A stretch of 64,000 nt of DNA from Ecytonucleospora hepatopenaei (GCA_026692725.1 JAPMUG010000004.1:171883-235882), one strand, 5' to 3'. Positions 9,406 to 18,474 are shown, counted from the stretch's first letter. Program-made: numbers and translations. The notes: generated by a model from the sequence alone, not told the origin.

Positions 9406-10665
9406 TTATGTATATTGTTCTCTTAATAAATCATAATACATTTCTAATGTATTTTTTAAACTAAAGCCAAAATTTACAGTTTTAAAGCCTAGATGTCCAC
9501 CTTCTAATAAAATTAAACCCGTGTTTTTGTTTTTTAGTATTTTTTTGTATGGAACAACTTCCAATGGTATTATAGGATCATCTGTTATGTTGATAAAAAG
9601 TGTATTTTTCTTTATCTTATGGATATAAAATGAACAAGAGTTTTCATATAAAAATGTTTCTACATTTTTAGCCTTTAAAATTGAATTTTCTATTAAATTT
9701 TGCGTAATAGAAACACATGTGGGTTTATTTACAATTTCTTTTATGTTTTTTACGTGATTTAACACTTGGCAGAGATGTGTTTGAAATAACTTAACTATCT
9801 TTTTGGTACATAAACTTGCAATAAACCCTTTTTGCATCATAACATCCTCTAATTTTTTAAAATCAAATGGATTGCATATGCTTACTGCCCCTAAAACATC
9901 ACTGTGAATTTTAAAAGTGTCTTTTTTGTGCATGTCTTTGGCTACTTTGATAATAGACATGCTATCTGCTTTGTTTTTAGTTTTAAAAGAAAATCTTCTT
10001 TTCCTTTTTTTAGCCATAAACATAGCTATTTGATTAGATCCCTGTGAATATCCTATAAGTAAAATTTTACTGTTATAAAATTGCTTGATATAACTGCATA
10101 ACATTTCAATATCTTCTGTATGTCCTATATGTGTATAATCTGTTGTTTTGCAAATTGATCCATTTATTCCTCTTGCATTGAGACAAAAAACATTGCAATT
10201 TTTGTTTAAAAATACGTTGACTGTTTTAATTATGTAATTGCATTCACTATGTCCATGCAAACCATGCACAATTAAAACATTGTCTGGTTTTTCTAAGCAC
10301 AAAACATTGTTTTTGATTTTCCTAAAGAAAAAACTTACTAAAAAACCACAACTTTTCTGTAACAAATTTTGAGTCGTTTTTATGTTTTCGTTAAATACAG
10401 AAAAATATCTATAATGATCCACATGAATTTTAAGATCATCTGATATCTCAAAAACTAACTTTCTTTTTACTGCGTATTTACTTGGTTTACACATGATTTT
10501 ATCTCTTAATAAAGTTTGAAAATATCCAGAAAAGACAAAAAACAATGGAAAAACAAATGAAAGTGACATTGATTTGAACTTTTTATTGCTACTGTGTATA
10601 GTCGGTTTTTTTATCTTGATGGTATAAAGTACGACCATAAATAACAAAATAGTTTTTCCTAACAT
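9406..10665 (-). CDS. Alpha/beta hydrolase, YheT/ABHD1-3 (EHT1-like) family
   Basis: This 419-aa protein has one N-terminal hydrophobic segment (about residues 5-18), likely a membrane anchor, with a second hydrophobic stretch around 35-50. The hydrolase core starts with an LIVHGLHGHS oxyanion-type loop. The nucleophile elbow is GYSQG, the acid lies in TDDPIIP, and the catalytic His in GGHLGF. This arrangement matches the YheT/ABHD1-3/EHT1 group of acyl-ester hydrolases and acyltransferases, which act on membrane lipids or medium-chain esters. The substrate is not predictable. A Lys/Arg-rich insertion after the nucleophile (about 215-240) is lineage-specific. The gene is convergent with thymidine kinase across 23 bp. 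Confidence 0.75.
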   Translation of the reverse strand: MLGKTILLFMVVLYTIKIKKPTIHSSNKKFKSMSLSFVFPLFFVFSGYFQTLLRDKIMCKPSKYAVKRKLVFEISDDLKIHVDHYRYFSVFNENIKTTQNLLQKSCGFLVSFFFRKIKNNVLCLEKPDNVLIVHGLHGHSECNYIIKTVNVFLNKNCNVFCLNARGINGSICKTTDYTHIGHTEDIEMLCSYIKQFYNSKILLIGYSQGSNQIAMFMAKKRKRRFSFKTKNKADSMSIIKVAKDMHKKDTFKIHSDVLGAVSICNPFDFKKLEDVMMQKGFIASLCTKKIVKLFQTHLCQVLNHVKNIKEIVNKPTCVSITQNLIENSILKAKNVETFLYENSCSFYIHKIKKNTLFINITDDPIIPLEVVPYKKILKNKNTGLILLEGGHLGFKTVNFGFSLKNTLEMYYDLLREQYT

Positions 10666-11314
10666 AACCTTAAAAACTAAAATATTTTTATTTTTGATAT
10701 TACAGTTTCAATGATGTAAACAACTGTGTTTTTAGTTTTTGTGACAAAATATTGAAAGATTTTTATAAAAAATCTAAATAAACATCTAAAAAACAATTTT
10801 TAATTTTTATAAAAAATACAAATAAATTTTACCCTTATAAAGCTATTAAGTTATTGTGCTTATGTGCTATGATCAGTCATGCTTTATACACTTTGTTTGT
10901 TTAAGAGCATTTGTTGATTATTTAGCAAATGTGTCATAACAAACTCACATTTATAATAAATTTTTTAAACTATTTTTTACCGTGAAACTTTGTTGTTGTA
11001 TTTTTTATAAATTACAATCAAGTGGTTTTGCACAATTGTTTGATTTTGAAAATTGAACGTACAATTTTATTAAATTTATTTGATTTTTACAATATTTTTT
11101 AAATAAAAATATAAATTACCTCTTAGAAAATAACTATATAAAAAATTTTTAGTATCAAATTATATTTTTTTGAAGCCTTAAACTTTTTTTTAAAAATTTA
11201 AAAAAACAAAATTTTTTACCCTGTAAAACATGGTGGTTATTTTTCTCATGAAAATATAATCAATACGTTTTATACACATGTTTAAAACTAGAAAAAACGA
11301 ACATTTTAATTAAA
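10666..11314. other. 650-bp gap with two orphan promoter-like motifs
   Basis: This is the largest spacer in the left half. TTTTACCC at 10827-10834 is followed by a 25-codon ORF (10862-10939). TTTTTTACCC at 11212-11221 is followed within 9 bases by an ATG (11230) that opens only 9 codons. A short inverted repeat acagtt/aactgt lies at about 10703-10728. I could not match the sequence to any known snRNA, SRP RNA, RNase P RNA or tRNA. It may be the remains of a gene, an unrecognised non-coding RNA or chance. Confidence 0.4.
11212..11221 (+). promoter_or_regulatory. Orphan TTTTTTACCC element
   Basis: This is a full match to the start-proximal element used by neighbouring genes, with an ATG 9 bases downstream, but the frame closes after 9 codons and no other frame opens. 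It is a motif without a recognisable gene. Confidence 0.4.
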
Positions 11315-12604
11315 CTATTCATTTCCATACATCTCATATCTATTTAAAACTTGAATAAGATGGACTGAAGTTAAAACTCCTTGTGTAAATAGTATTTCCA
11401 TGAGTCGTAGAGTGTTTTTTGAAATACCAAATTGTTTTAGAACTAAATATAAAATTTCAGAAATACAATCGTTTTTATCCTCGCACATTTCATATCTTTC
11501 AATTTTTAACTTATTCCAATATTCCATAAGATCCCTTGATCCGTCGTTTTTTATTAAAAAATTATCAAAACGCATGTTTATGTGTTTTGTTAATGCATCT
11601 GAATAATCATTGTTATCGTATTCTTTTTCAATTTGACTTTTATCATCATATTTATACAGTAAAACTTTTATTAAATAATTCTTATGCCACATGATTTCAT
11701 ATTTTTTGTCTTTTATGGATATCTCTTCCATTTTTTTATATTTAAATTCTGCTTCCTTATCAAGTTGATTGGTAATTTGCGCATTTCTCCCTCTGTATTT
11801 TTTGCTATAAAAAACAAATTCTTTGCTTAATAAAATTTCGGTATCGGCTGCCTCAATACATAAATGTTTTTCATAAAAAATTTCATTGTTGTTTGGCCTG
11901 TTGTCTATATGATCTTCATCATATTTAATACCATTATCTTCTATAATCTTTGATTTGAAGTATAAATGTTGATGGTTTACATGAGCATTTAATTCTTGTA
12001 AACAACAAAATTTTCTCATGCAGAAAATGCATTTAAAATCATTGACTAAATACTTCTCGTTTAAAAACAAAAGAGTATATGTTTGCTCTTTATGTAAATT
12101 CTTGGGCAAACAAGAAAAATCACTGCTCTCTATATTTGTTCCATAATGATATCCTGTTTTTATATTTTCTTTTAAGTTTTTTACTTCAACCAAAACAACA
12201 ATTTCTTCAAATCCTTCTTCTATAAACGTAGATTTACCAAAAAATTCTAAATTTCTTGCTTTTAATTCTATTTCTCCCCATTTACCACATACAGTAGTTT
12301 CACAGAAAAATACCTTTTTGTCTTCTTTATTTACTGTGTATAAAAAAAGTTGTAAAGTCGAATAACACGAATACAAATAAACAGAATTGCTAACTGAAAA
12401 ATCAATGGGGTTCATTGCATTTTCATTTACTATGTATCCTCTAATCAAAAATTTACCATATGGTGAAATTATAGATTTTATAATTACCTTGCAGCATTCT
12501 CTTTCTAAACATTTAAATCTGTGTTTTTTGCAGCATTTATGAACATTTTTTAAATTTAGAATATTGTTCATGCCCAGTTGATTCTCAACCAACCATTTGC
12601 CCAT
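11315..12604 (-). CDS. SUZ12-like zinc-finger protein (candidate PRC2 subunit)
   Basis: This 429-aa protein carries a single C2H2 finger with spacing C-x2-C-x12-H-x4-H (Cys192, Cys195, His208, His213), followed by a LYFKSK stretch. SUZ12/VRN2/EMF2 proteins have the same finger spacing followed by a hydrophobic strand. About 130 residues later the C-terminal 80-90 residues contain an MEYWNKL segment, then helices ending TQGVLTSVHLIQVLNRYE. This matches the pattern of the VEFS box, which binds the EZH2 methyltransferase: a WN segment, then LW.HGLL..... near the end. A Cys-rich N-terminus (KCCKKHRFKC) precedes a beta-rich region. I infer a highly diverged Polycomb repressive complex 2 subunit. 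An unrelated zinc-finger protein is the alternative. The ATG is preceded by TTTTCCCTGTTTT. Confidence 0.45.
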   Translation of the reverse strand: MGKWLVENQLGMNNILNLKNVHKCCKKHRFKCLERECCKVIIKSIISPYGKFLIRGYIVNENAMNPIDFSVSNSVYLYSCYSTLQLFLYTVNKEDKKVFFCETTVCGKWGEIELKARNLEFFGKSTFIEEGFEEIVVLVEVKNLKENIKTGYHYGTNIESSDFSCLPKNLHKEQTYTLLFLNEKYLVNDFKCIFCMRKFCCLQELNAHVNHQHLYFKSKIIEDNGIKYDEDHIDNRPNNNEIFYEKHLCIEAADTEILLSKEFVFYSKKYRGRNAQITNQLDKEAEFKYKKMEEISIKDKKYEIMWHKNYLIKVLLYKYDDKSQIEKEYDNNDYSDALTKHINMRFDNFLIKNDGSRDLMEYWNKLKIERYEMCEDKNDCISEILYLVLKQFGISKNTLRLMEILFTQGVLTSVHLIQVLNRYEMYGNE

Positions 12605-12716
12605 AAAACAGGGAAAATTTTTTGTTTAAATTATTTAAAGGTGCTTTTATAAAAAACCTATCTTATATATTTACAGAATTGTTCATTACTATTTTAATTG
12701 CTAAATATCTTAAAAC

Positions 12717-13343
12717 ATGGAAAAATACTCAAAAGAAGACCTAAATAAAAACAATACAGAAATAACCAAGGAATTTGAAGAGGCATATTTTAATGCATTT
12801 AGAGAAGAGGTGAAAAAACTTACTTTGTTAATAAAAAAGGATGAACTTGATGGGCGTATTTCATTGCTTAAAGAACTCATCCAAAAGAAAAATTCACTTG
12901 AAATAAAATATCCCATTGTGTTGGGTGGAATAAAATGCAGAATTAGTGTGATGAACATGGGAGACATTAAAAATGCGTCTAAAATGTACTTAAGTGAAAA
13001 TGACAGTATAAATAATAATATTGAAAAATTAAAAGTGTTTAATTTAAATTTGTCAGAAAAGGATATTAGAAACAACAAACTTAGTCATTTTTACTATTTA
13101 AACAATTTTTTGTCTAAAAGAAAAGTGACTTTCGATGATAAAAAATTAAACATAACGTGTAAAATAACTTTAAGTGGCCCTGTTATAACGTGTGAAAACA
13201 AAAAAGAATGGAAAGGCGAAAATTTCTTTGAAAAATTTACAAGCGAAATCGATTTTGTAGAAGAATCCAATTGGATAGACTTTTTTGGGCTTTTGTCCCC
13301 AAAAATAAACCAAATGGTTTCAAATCATCTGGATTTTAGTTAA
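12717..13343 (+). CDS. Hypothetical protein, helical N-terminus
   Basis: The 208-aa product has no family I can name. Residues 1-65 are charged and probably coiled-coil. Residues 65-110 contain a YPIVLGGIKCRISV segment and a Lys/Asn-rich loop. The C-terminal third looks beta-rich with a Trp-containing end (NWIDFFGLL). There is no signal peptide and no membrane span. The ATG is the first in frame. Its last 8 bases overlap the end of the small convergent gene 13336-13512. The arrangement, with N-terminal helices and a small C-terminal globular domain, would suit a complex subunit, but that is speculation. Confidence 0.6.
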   Translation: MEKYSKEDLNKNNTEITKEFEEAYFNAFREEVKKLTLLIKKDELDGRISLLKELIQKKNSLEIKYPIVLGGIKCRISVMNMGDIKNASKMYLSENDSINNNIEKLKVFNLNLSEKDIRNNKLSHFYYLNNFLSKRKVTFDDKKLNITCKITLSGPVITCENKKEWKGENFFEKFTSEIDFVEESNWIDFFGLLSPKINQMVSNHLDFS

Positions 13344-13512
13344 ATTCGTCTTTGTTCAATAATTCTTTGATTTTATTGTTTATGATTTCCTGTACTTCTT
13401 CTGGTGGTAATATAAGCGTTTTAATTTCTGTTTTTTTAAGTTTTTTAATTTCTTCTATGATACTTACAGATTCATTATCAACAACACTGCTTGTTTCAAA
13501 TACAAATGACAT
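13336..13512 (-). CDS. Small hypothetical protein, 58 aa
   Basis: A 58-codon ORF runs from the ATG at 13510-13512 to the TAA at 13336-13338. The coding strand reads GTGGGTAA immediately before the ATG, the reverse form of the local CCC element. The product is acidic with two predicted helices (residues 15-30 and 37-55) and no Cys. It overlaps the 3' end of the upstream convergent gene by 8 bp, as several confident pairs in this window do. I recognise no family. The clean start signal, unbiased codon content and otherwise empty spacer support a real gene, but the length alone is not decisive. Confidence 0.45.
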   Translation of the reverse strand: MSFVFETSSVVDNESVSIIEEIKKLKKTEIKTLILPPEEVQEIINNKIKELLNKDEFN

Positions 13513-13662
13513 TTACCCACTAAAATATTTGAAAATTAAAATACAAATTATATAATTTGATTTGCTAAATAATGATTTTTGGTTTTAAATAATTTATAAG
13601 GGATAATAAAATAAATTATTTTATAAAAAAGATTAATTCAATTTATTTGTTAATATTTTATC

Positions 13663-13881
13663 CTATAAATATTTAAGTCTAAGTAATTTGTTAAATATTT
13701 CTGTTATTTTATTGCATAGCAAAATTGCTCGTCTTTTAGCTGACACTAATTTTTCTAGTTCTTCTCTTTTACTGCTTGAAGTTTTGAAGTTTAATAAAAG
13801 CTCTACATATTCATCAACCATACTTTCTAAAAGTTCATTTATCTCTTTAACAATGTCACTTGCAAGAGGATTTGATTTCAT
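13663..13881 (-). CDS. Small coiled-coil protein, Mediator Med22-like candidate
   Basis: This 72-aa protein is entirely alpha-helical with a heptad-like pattern. The order of features (an N-terminal helix, a YVELLLNFK segment, a charged linker, then RRAILLCNKITEIFNKLL and a terminal Leu-rich helix) parallels Med22/Surfeit-5. Those proteins show a Y.EIIK segment, then RA..IV.A.ES...L, then a final LK..LIL helix. Med22 is a head-module Mediator subunit, and a Med18-like head subunit is present at 27.8 kb. The match is a pattern impression on a short helical protein and could be coincidence. The ATG at 13879-13881 follows an AT-rich spacer without a CCC element. Confidence 0.4.
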   Translation of the reverse strand: MKSNPLASDIVKEINELLESMVDEYVELLLNFKTSSSKREELEKLVSAKRRAILLCNKITEIFNKLLRLKYL

Positions 13882-14036
13882 ATAAATTTTATAAGGATAA
13901 AATATTTTTAAATTTAACCTTAATATTTATATAATTTTAGTTTTCTCAGTTAAAAGTATACTTTTCATTAGATTTTGATAATTTTTATAATAAAATAAAA
14001 TAAAAATGTGTTATAAAAGTGTTAAACAAATAAAAA

Positions 14037-16010
14037 CTAATTGTTTAATAAACTATTGTAATAAGTCATTGCATCTGGAATGTTTTTTTGTGAATCATCA
14101 TATAAATGTTTTCTAAATATTTCACTTAGCGGACTGTTTTCCCTATCAACAACCACAATATACTTTGGTTTTATGGTACATCCATTTGTAAGCCATGCTA
14201 TTGTTTCTGCCAGATATTTTCCATTTTCATTTTGTGAAAAATTATCCAACAAACACAATCCACTGACAGGCACCTCTTCAAAAAATTCTCCATAATTTTC
14301 ATTGTTTTTTCCTATAAAAATGTATAAATTAACTCCAGAATCCAACAAGTAAATTGACTCATCATTTATACTATTTTTGCTCAATGGCAATGCACTTTCT
14401 AAATTTGTAAGATCAACCAGTAAAGGATAAGAAATTTTATCACAAATTGAAATTGAGCTGTTAGTTAACAAATATGCATAATACGCTCTAAAATCACTTG
14501 AAATAGACTGGTCAAAAATGAGATTCTTTTTATATGCACTAAAAAACATTGCTAACTCGTGATTGCTTATTTTTAAACTACTATCATTTATGATTGACTT
14601 TAAGGTTTGATCTAAAAAAATCCCTCCTGTTCCCTGTTTTATAAACTCCTTTTCTTGTGCAATTTGCATAAAACCCAATGCACATTGATTTATGCTGTTA
14701 AAACAATTTTCTGGTGTTCTGTTAAAAAACGTTGCAATTCTAATAGTTTTAATACCGTTTTTTCTCGTCCTTACCATGGCAATTTGTACATATTTATCTT
14801 GATCTCCTTGAACTTCAAATGAAATGCTGTGCTTGCTATTGTAATTTGCAAATGCACATAAATTATTTTCTCTTTGGATAAAATTTCCTACTTTTCTTTT
14901 TACAACTAATCCCTCGCTTGCTCTTATCCTCATAAGTGCATTGTATGATACTTCAGAATTTATAAGTTCATTTAGATCAGCATATAATTTTTCTGTATAT
15001 GTGCTGTCTTCTCCGTCATAATTTGTATAGTGAAAGATTTGACCTCCCGTTGAAACTAAAGACCTAAACTGGGCCAATTCAAGTGTTTGTTTAGTGCACA
15101 TAAACAAATTCATGGCTATTGCTTTTATGTCCATCGAAATTGTGACTTTTTTATACGCTTCACTTTCTACCAACTTGTTTGATTCCTTAAGCATTCCTGA
15201 CCCTGTGTTTGGCATTGAACACATAAAAGTATAAACAGATGCCGACTTAAAGACAGAAGAAATAAATTGCATGCTTTGTAACAAACAATTACCATTTGTG
15301 TGTGTATTTGCAAAATAAGTTTCTAAACTATTGAATAAATTCGTCATTTCTTCAAAATCTTCGTATAAATTAAAACAAATTTCATCTCTTAAAACTTGCG
15401 GGATTGCACCTGTGATTGCAGTCATTGTCTTGTTTTTATTCAGAACAAACAGATGGTCTGAATAAAAAATAAATGCTACTTTTGTCCTTGTGTCATATTT
15501 TCCTTCTTCGACCGCCGCCTTTAGACTTTCTTTTATGCTTGTTAAAAGAGAGGGAAGTAAGGCATTTCTTTCTGACTGTAAAGTAACTTCAATATTAAAA
15601 ACAAGCGTAGGTGCATCGGTTGATTTGATGTTAAATCCCTCAGGTGCTTCTATTTCAAAAATGTTTGAAGTTAACATTGGATGTTCAAATGTAATTTTGT
15701 TATAAAATTCAACTGTTTCTGTCTGACGGTAATTATTGTTTAAATATGTAAAAGGAACATCAACTCTGTTTTCAGACCCACATAGGACACATATCCATTT
15801 TTGACCTGGTGCAATAATTTCACAAAAACAATTTAAATATCCCTGGCATTTTACGCACCTTTCCAATTCAAAAACATTAATGGGAAGTTGCAACTTATCA
15901 AATTCAACTGTGTAAAATGTTGAGTTTAAAACTTTAGGACTTTGTCTGTACCACTGGATTTCTTCTTGGTTGTTAAAATTTTCGTCATAAACTTGCGTAG
16001 CGTCTTGCAT
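14037..16010 (-). CDS. COPII coat protein SEC24 (paralogue 1)
   Basis: This 657-aa protein is a SEC23/SEC24-type coat subunit that selects cargo at ER exit sites. A zinc-finger domain RCVKCQGY ... WICVLCGSENRV occurs near residue 50, with the C-x2-C/C-x2-C layout and the RC..C..Y form of SEC24. A trunk (vWA-like), beta-sandwich and helical region follow, then a gelsolin-like end with IYLLDSGVNLYIFIG. I start at the ATG at 16008-16010. An in-frame ATG exists 56 codons upstream at 16178, but a coding-strand TTTTTTACCC element (16106-16097) lies between the two, and the extra N-terminus is Lys/Phe-rich and unlike SEC24. A second SEC24 is encoded at 52.7 kb. SEC24 rather than SEC23 is my reading of the finger and end motifs. 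Confidence 0.8.
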   Translation of the reverse strand: MQDATQVYDENFNNQEEIQWYRQSPKVLNSTFYTVEFDKLQLPINVFELERCVKCQGYLNCFCEIIAPGQKWICVLCGSENRVDVPFTYLNNNYRQTETVEFYNKITFEHPMLTSNIFEIEAPEGFNIKSTDAPTLVFNIEVTLQSERNALLPSLLTSIKESLKAAVEEGKYDTRTKVAFIFYSDHLFVLNKNKTMTAITGAIPQVLRDEICFNLYEDFEEMTNLFNSLETYFANTHTNGNCLLQSMQFISSVFKSASVYTFMCSMPNTGSGMLKESNKLVESEAYKKVTISMDIKAIAMNLFMCTKQTLELAQFRSLVSTGGQIFHYTNYDGEDSTYTEKLYADLNELINSEVSYNALMRIRASEGLVVKRKVGNFIQRENNLCAFANYNSKHSISFEVQGDQDKYVQIAMVRTRKNGIKTIRIATFFNRTPENCFNSINQCALGFMQIAQEKEFIKQGTGGIFLDQTLKSIINDSSLKISNHELAMFFSAYKKNLIFDQSISSDFRAYYAYLLTNSSISICDKISYPLLVDLTNLESALPLSKNSINDESIYLLDSGVNLYIFIGKNNENYGEFFEEVPVSGLCLLDNFSQNENGKYLAETIAWLTNGCTIKPKYIVVVDRENSPLSEIFRKHLYDDSQKNIPDAMTYYNSLLNN

Positions 16011-16096
16011 GTTATAAAATAATGTTATACTATAAAAAATTCTTAGAAACCTTAATTGTTTGTAAAATGTTTGCTTTAAATGTTTACTTTTTGTGA

Positions 16097-16106
16097 GGGT
16101 AAAAAA
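16097..16106 (-). promoter_or_regulatory. TTTTTTACCC element upstream of SEC24
   Basis: This is a coding-strand TTTTTTACCC 87 bases before the ATG at 16010, with no intervening ATG in any frame. It lies inside the longer alternative ORF and argues for the downstream start. Confidence 0.5.
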
Positions 16107-16287
16107 CAACAAAAACCTTAGATTTTTTGTGTTATTTAATTTTTCTCCCTGTAACTTTTTAAAATTTAAACTTTTCATGGAAATGAAAACCCTTGTAAAT
16201 TTTATTTTAAGTATAGAAATTGAATTTTTATACTAATTTGTTTTTGTATTATTTAAAGCTGTTTTATAGTTTAAGTTAAGCCAAAGA

Positions 16288-18324
16288 ATGATAAAGGTTA
16301 ACTGCAGTAAAGAAAAAAGCAAGAAAAATTCTGAAAAGAAAAAAGAAAAAGAAGTTTTATTTTTAAAATTTTCAGAAATTTTGCAAAAAATTGAAAACAC
16401 TTCTAGCAGACTTGAAAAACAAAACATTTTGTCTAAATATATCAGTGAAATTATAAAAATTGATGAAACTGCAGTCATTTCAATTTTATTTATGTGTTCA
16501 GCAAGTGTTTTTTCATCATTCGAAAACTTAGAAATGAACATAGGAGAAAAGACAATACAGCAAATATGTGCAGAATGTTGCGGGTTTGAAGTTAAAACAT
16601 TAAAAAAGGAATTTATAAAAGTTGGTGATTATGCTAATATTGTGTATGAGAATAAAAATAAAAAAAATATTAAAAAGTTTTTTGACGGGTCTAACAAACA
16701 AGAAAATCTCGGTGTAGTAGAAGTTTTTGAAATGCTAAGACAATTATGTAAAGTTCAAGGCGCTAAATCAGGAGAATTTAAAAAGATGCTTGTAATTGAC
16801 AAGTTGCGCCGTGCTTCTCCACTTGAATGTAAATTTATAATCCGTCTCTTAGATGCTAAGCTTAAAATAGGACTTGCTCTTCAAATTATTTTGATTTCTT
16901 TTGCCATGGCAGTTGATATTGATCCCGATATCATTAAAGATGCGTATAACAGAAGGCCTGATTTTATTTACCTGATAAAAACGACTTTTAAAAATAAAAA
17001 TTGTTTGTCTAAGGATATTTATCATTTATGCACAGGAATTCCTTTAAAACCTATGCTTGCTTCACCTGCTACATCGGTGCAAATGGTATTTGATAAATTA
17101 AATGAGTTTGTGGCCGAGTATAAATATGATGGCGAAAGAATACAAATACATTCGTTTTTTGACAATAATGAACAAAAAGTAGAAGAAGAAAACAAAGTTT
17201 TTACGGAACATATAAAAAACGACGACATTAGACCTGATAATATACAAAAAGATTGGTTTGGTGTCGGTGTTAATACTCAACAGAAAGATGATATAAAATC
17301 TGCCAAACAAAATAAAAATATTCTCTATAATAAACTGTTTAGTAGGAACAGCGAAAATATTAGTGAAAAATATGACGATATCGCAAAAATTAAATTTCAT
17401 GAAAAAAGTTATATTCTGGATGGAGAGGTAGTTGCATATAAGGGAAATGAAATTCAGCCATTTCAGATTTTAGCAACTAGAAAAAGAAAACTCGAAGCAA
17501 ATAAGGAATCTGTTCAAAAAGTTGGTGTTTGCATTTTTGTTTTTGATATTTTATATTTTGATGGTAAGGAGTTGCTTGATTTACCACTCAAAGAAAGGAT
17601 AAATATTTTGATAACAAATTTTGAGGAAATTCCAGGTGTTTTGCAGTTTACAAAAAGCATCAATTCAAATCACCAAATAGAAGAAATAAATGATTTTTTT
17701 AACAAAGCATGCCGGGAAAATTGTGAGGGATTGGTGCTTAAGGATTTGTCTGCTAAATATAAACCAAGTCATAGATCAAATAAATGGATAAAATTAAAAA
17801 AAGATTATATAGAAAATATCGGTGATTCATTAGATCTCGTTGTAGTTGGTGCATTTTTTGGCAAAGGTAAAAGAACAGGAAAATACGGTGGATTTTTGCT
17901 TGCATGCTATAACGAAGAAGAAGATCAATTTGAACCAGTGTGTAAACTTGGAACTGGATTTTCTGATGAAAATTTGGAAACTTTTTCTAAAAATTTGAAA
18001 ATTATATCAAATGATGAAGTTGAGAAATATAAAATATCAAGACAAAGTAAGATTTTGCCAGATGTTTATGTAGATCCTTCGTATGTTTGGGAAATCAAAG
18101 CCGCTAGTTTTAGTTTATCTCCCCTTTATAAAGCAGGTGAGAAAGAAGTTGGAAAAGAAAAGGGCATTTCTTTGCGTTTTCCACGATTTTTAAAAGAAAG
18201 AGAAGACAAAAGTAAAGAAATGGCTACAACAACAAAACAAATTGTTGATATGTTTTATTTACAAGAAAATAATGTATTTTCTGATAAAAAAACAGAGCAT
18301 AGTTCAGAGGACATGTGGAATTGA
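16288..18324 (+). CDS. LIG1: ATP-dependent DNA ligase I
   Basis: This 678-aa ligase seals nicks during lagging-strand replication and repair. Residues 1-240 form the helical DNA-binding domain of eukaryotic ligase I. The adenylation motif is EYKYDGERI with Lys279 as the AMP acceptor. Further nucleotidyltransferase motifs are ILDGEVVAY, FDILYFDG, EGLVLKDL and WIKLKKDY. The OB domain ends with GISLRFPRF. A Lys/Asn-rich insertion after motif I (about 300-365) is specific to this lineage. I see no clear PCNA-binding box at the N-terminus. The ATG at 16288 is the first in frame and is preceded by an AAGCC segment. The assignment is firm. Confidence 0.95.
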   Translation: MIKVNCSKEKSKKNSEKKKEKEVLFLKFSEILQKIENTSSRLEKQNILSKYISEIIKIDETAVISILFMCSASVFSSFENLEMNIGEKTIQQICAECCGFEVKTLKKEFIKVGDYANIVYENKNKKNIKKFFDGSNKQENLGVVEVFEMLRQLCKVQGAKSGEFKKMLVIDKLRRASPLECKFIIRLLDAKLKIGLALQIILISFAMAVDIDPDIIKDAYNRRPDFIYLIKTTFKNKNCLSKDIYHLCTGIPLKPMLASPATSVQMVFDKLNEFVAEYKYDGERIQIHSFFDNNEQKVEEENKVFTEHIKNDDIRPDNIQKDWFGVGVNTQQKDDIKSAKQNKNILYNKLFSRNSENISEKYDDIAKIKFHEKSYILDGEVVAYKGNEIQPFQILATRKRKLEANKESVQKVGVCIFVFDILYFDGKELLDLPLKERINILITNFEEIPGVLQFTKSINSNHQIEEINDFFNKACRENCEGLVLKDLSAKYKPSHRSNKWIKLKKDYIENIGDSLDLVVVGAFFGKGKRTGKYGGFLLACYNEEEDQFEPVCKLGTGFSDENLETFSKNLKIISNDEVEKYKISRQSKILPDVYVDPSYVWEIKAASFSLSPLYKAGEKEVGKEKGISLRFPRFLKEREDKSKEMATTTKQIVDMFYLQENNVFSDKKTEHSSEDMWN

Positions 18325-18417
18325 TTTTTAGTTTGTTATACGTAAATTAGAAAAATGAATTAATATAATATATTTAATCAATTTATTTCGTCTCCTCCTT
18401 TTTTACCAAAAAATGAA

Positions 18418-18427
18418 TTTTTTACCC
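18418..18427 (+). promoter_or_regulatory. TTTTTTACCC element upstream of uridine kinase
   Basis: This is a full TTTTTTACCC match 47 bases before the uridine kinase ATG, in a short spacer downstream of DNA ligase. The leader is longer than at most genes here. Confidence 0.5.
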
Positions 18428-18474
18428 ATACCTCATCATTATCACAATTTTAAATAATCTTTTTTATTTTTCTA

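Noticed and set aside
11230..11259. 9-codon ORF after TTTTTTACCC
   Set aside because: Too short to call a gene; kept only as an orphan promoter observation.
18325..18474. Possible small minus-strand ORF (MGKKFIFW) near 18430
   Set aside because: It stops after 8 codons; the sequence is better explained as the promoter region of uridine kinase.
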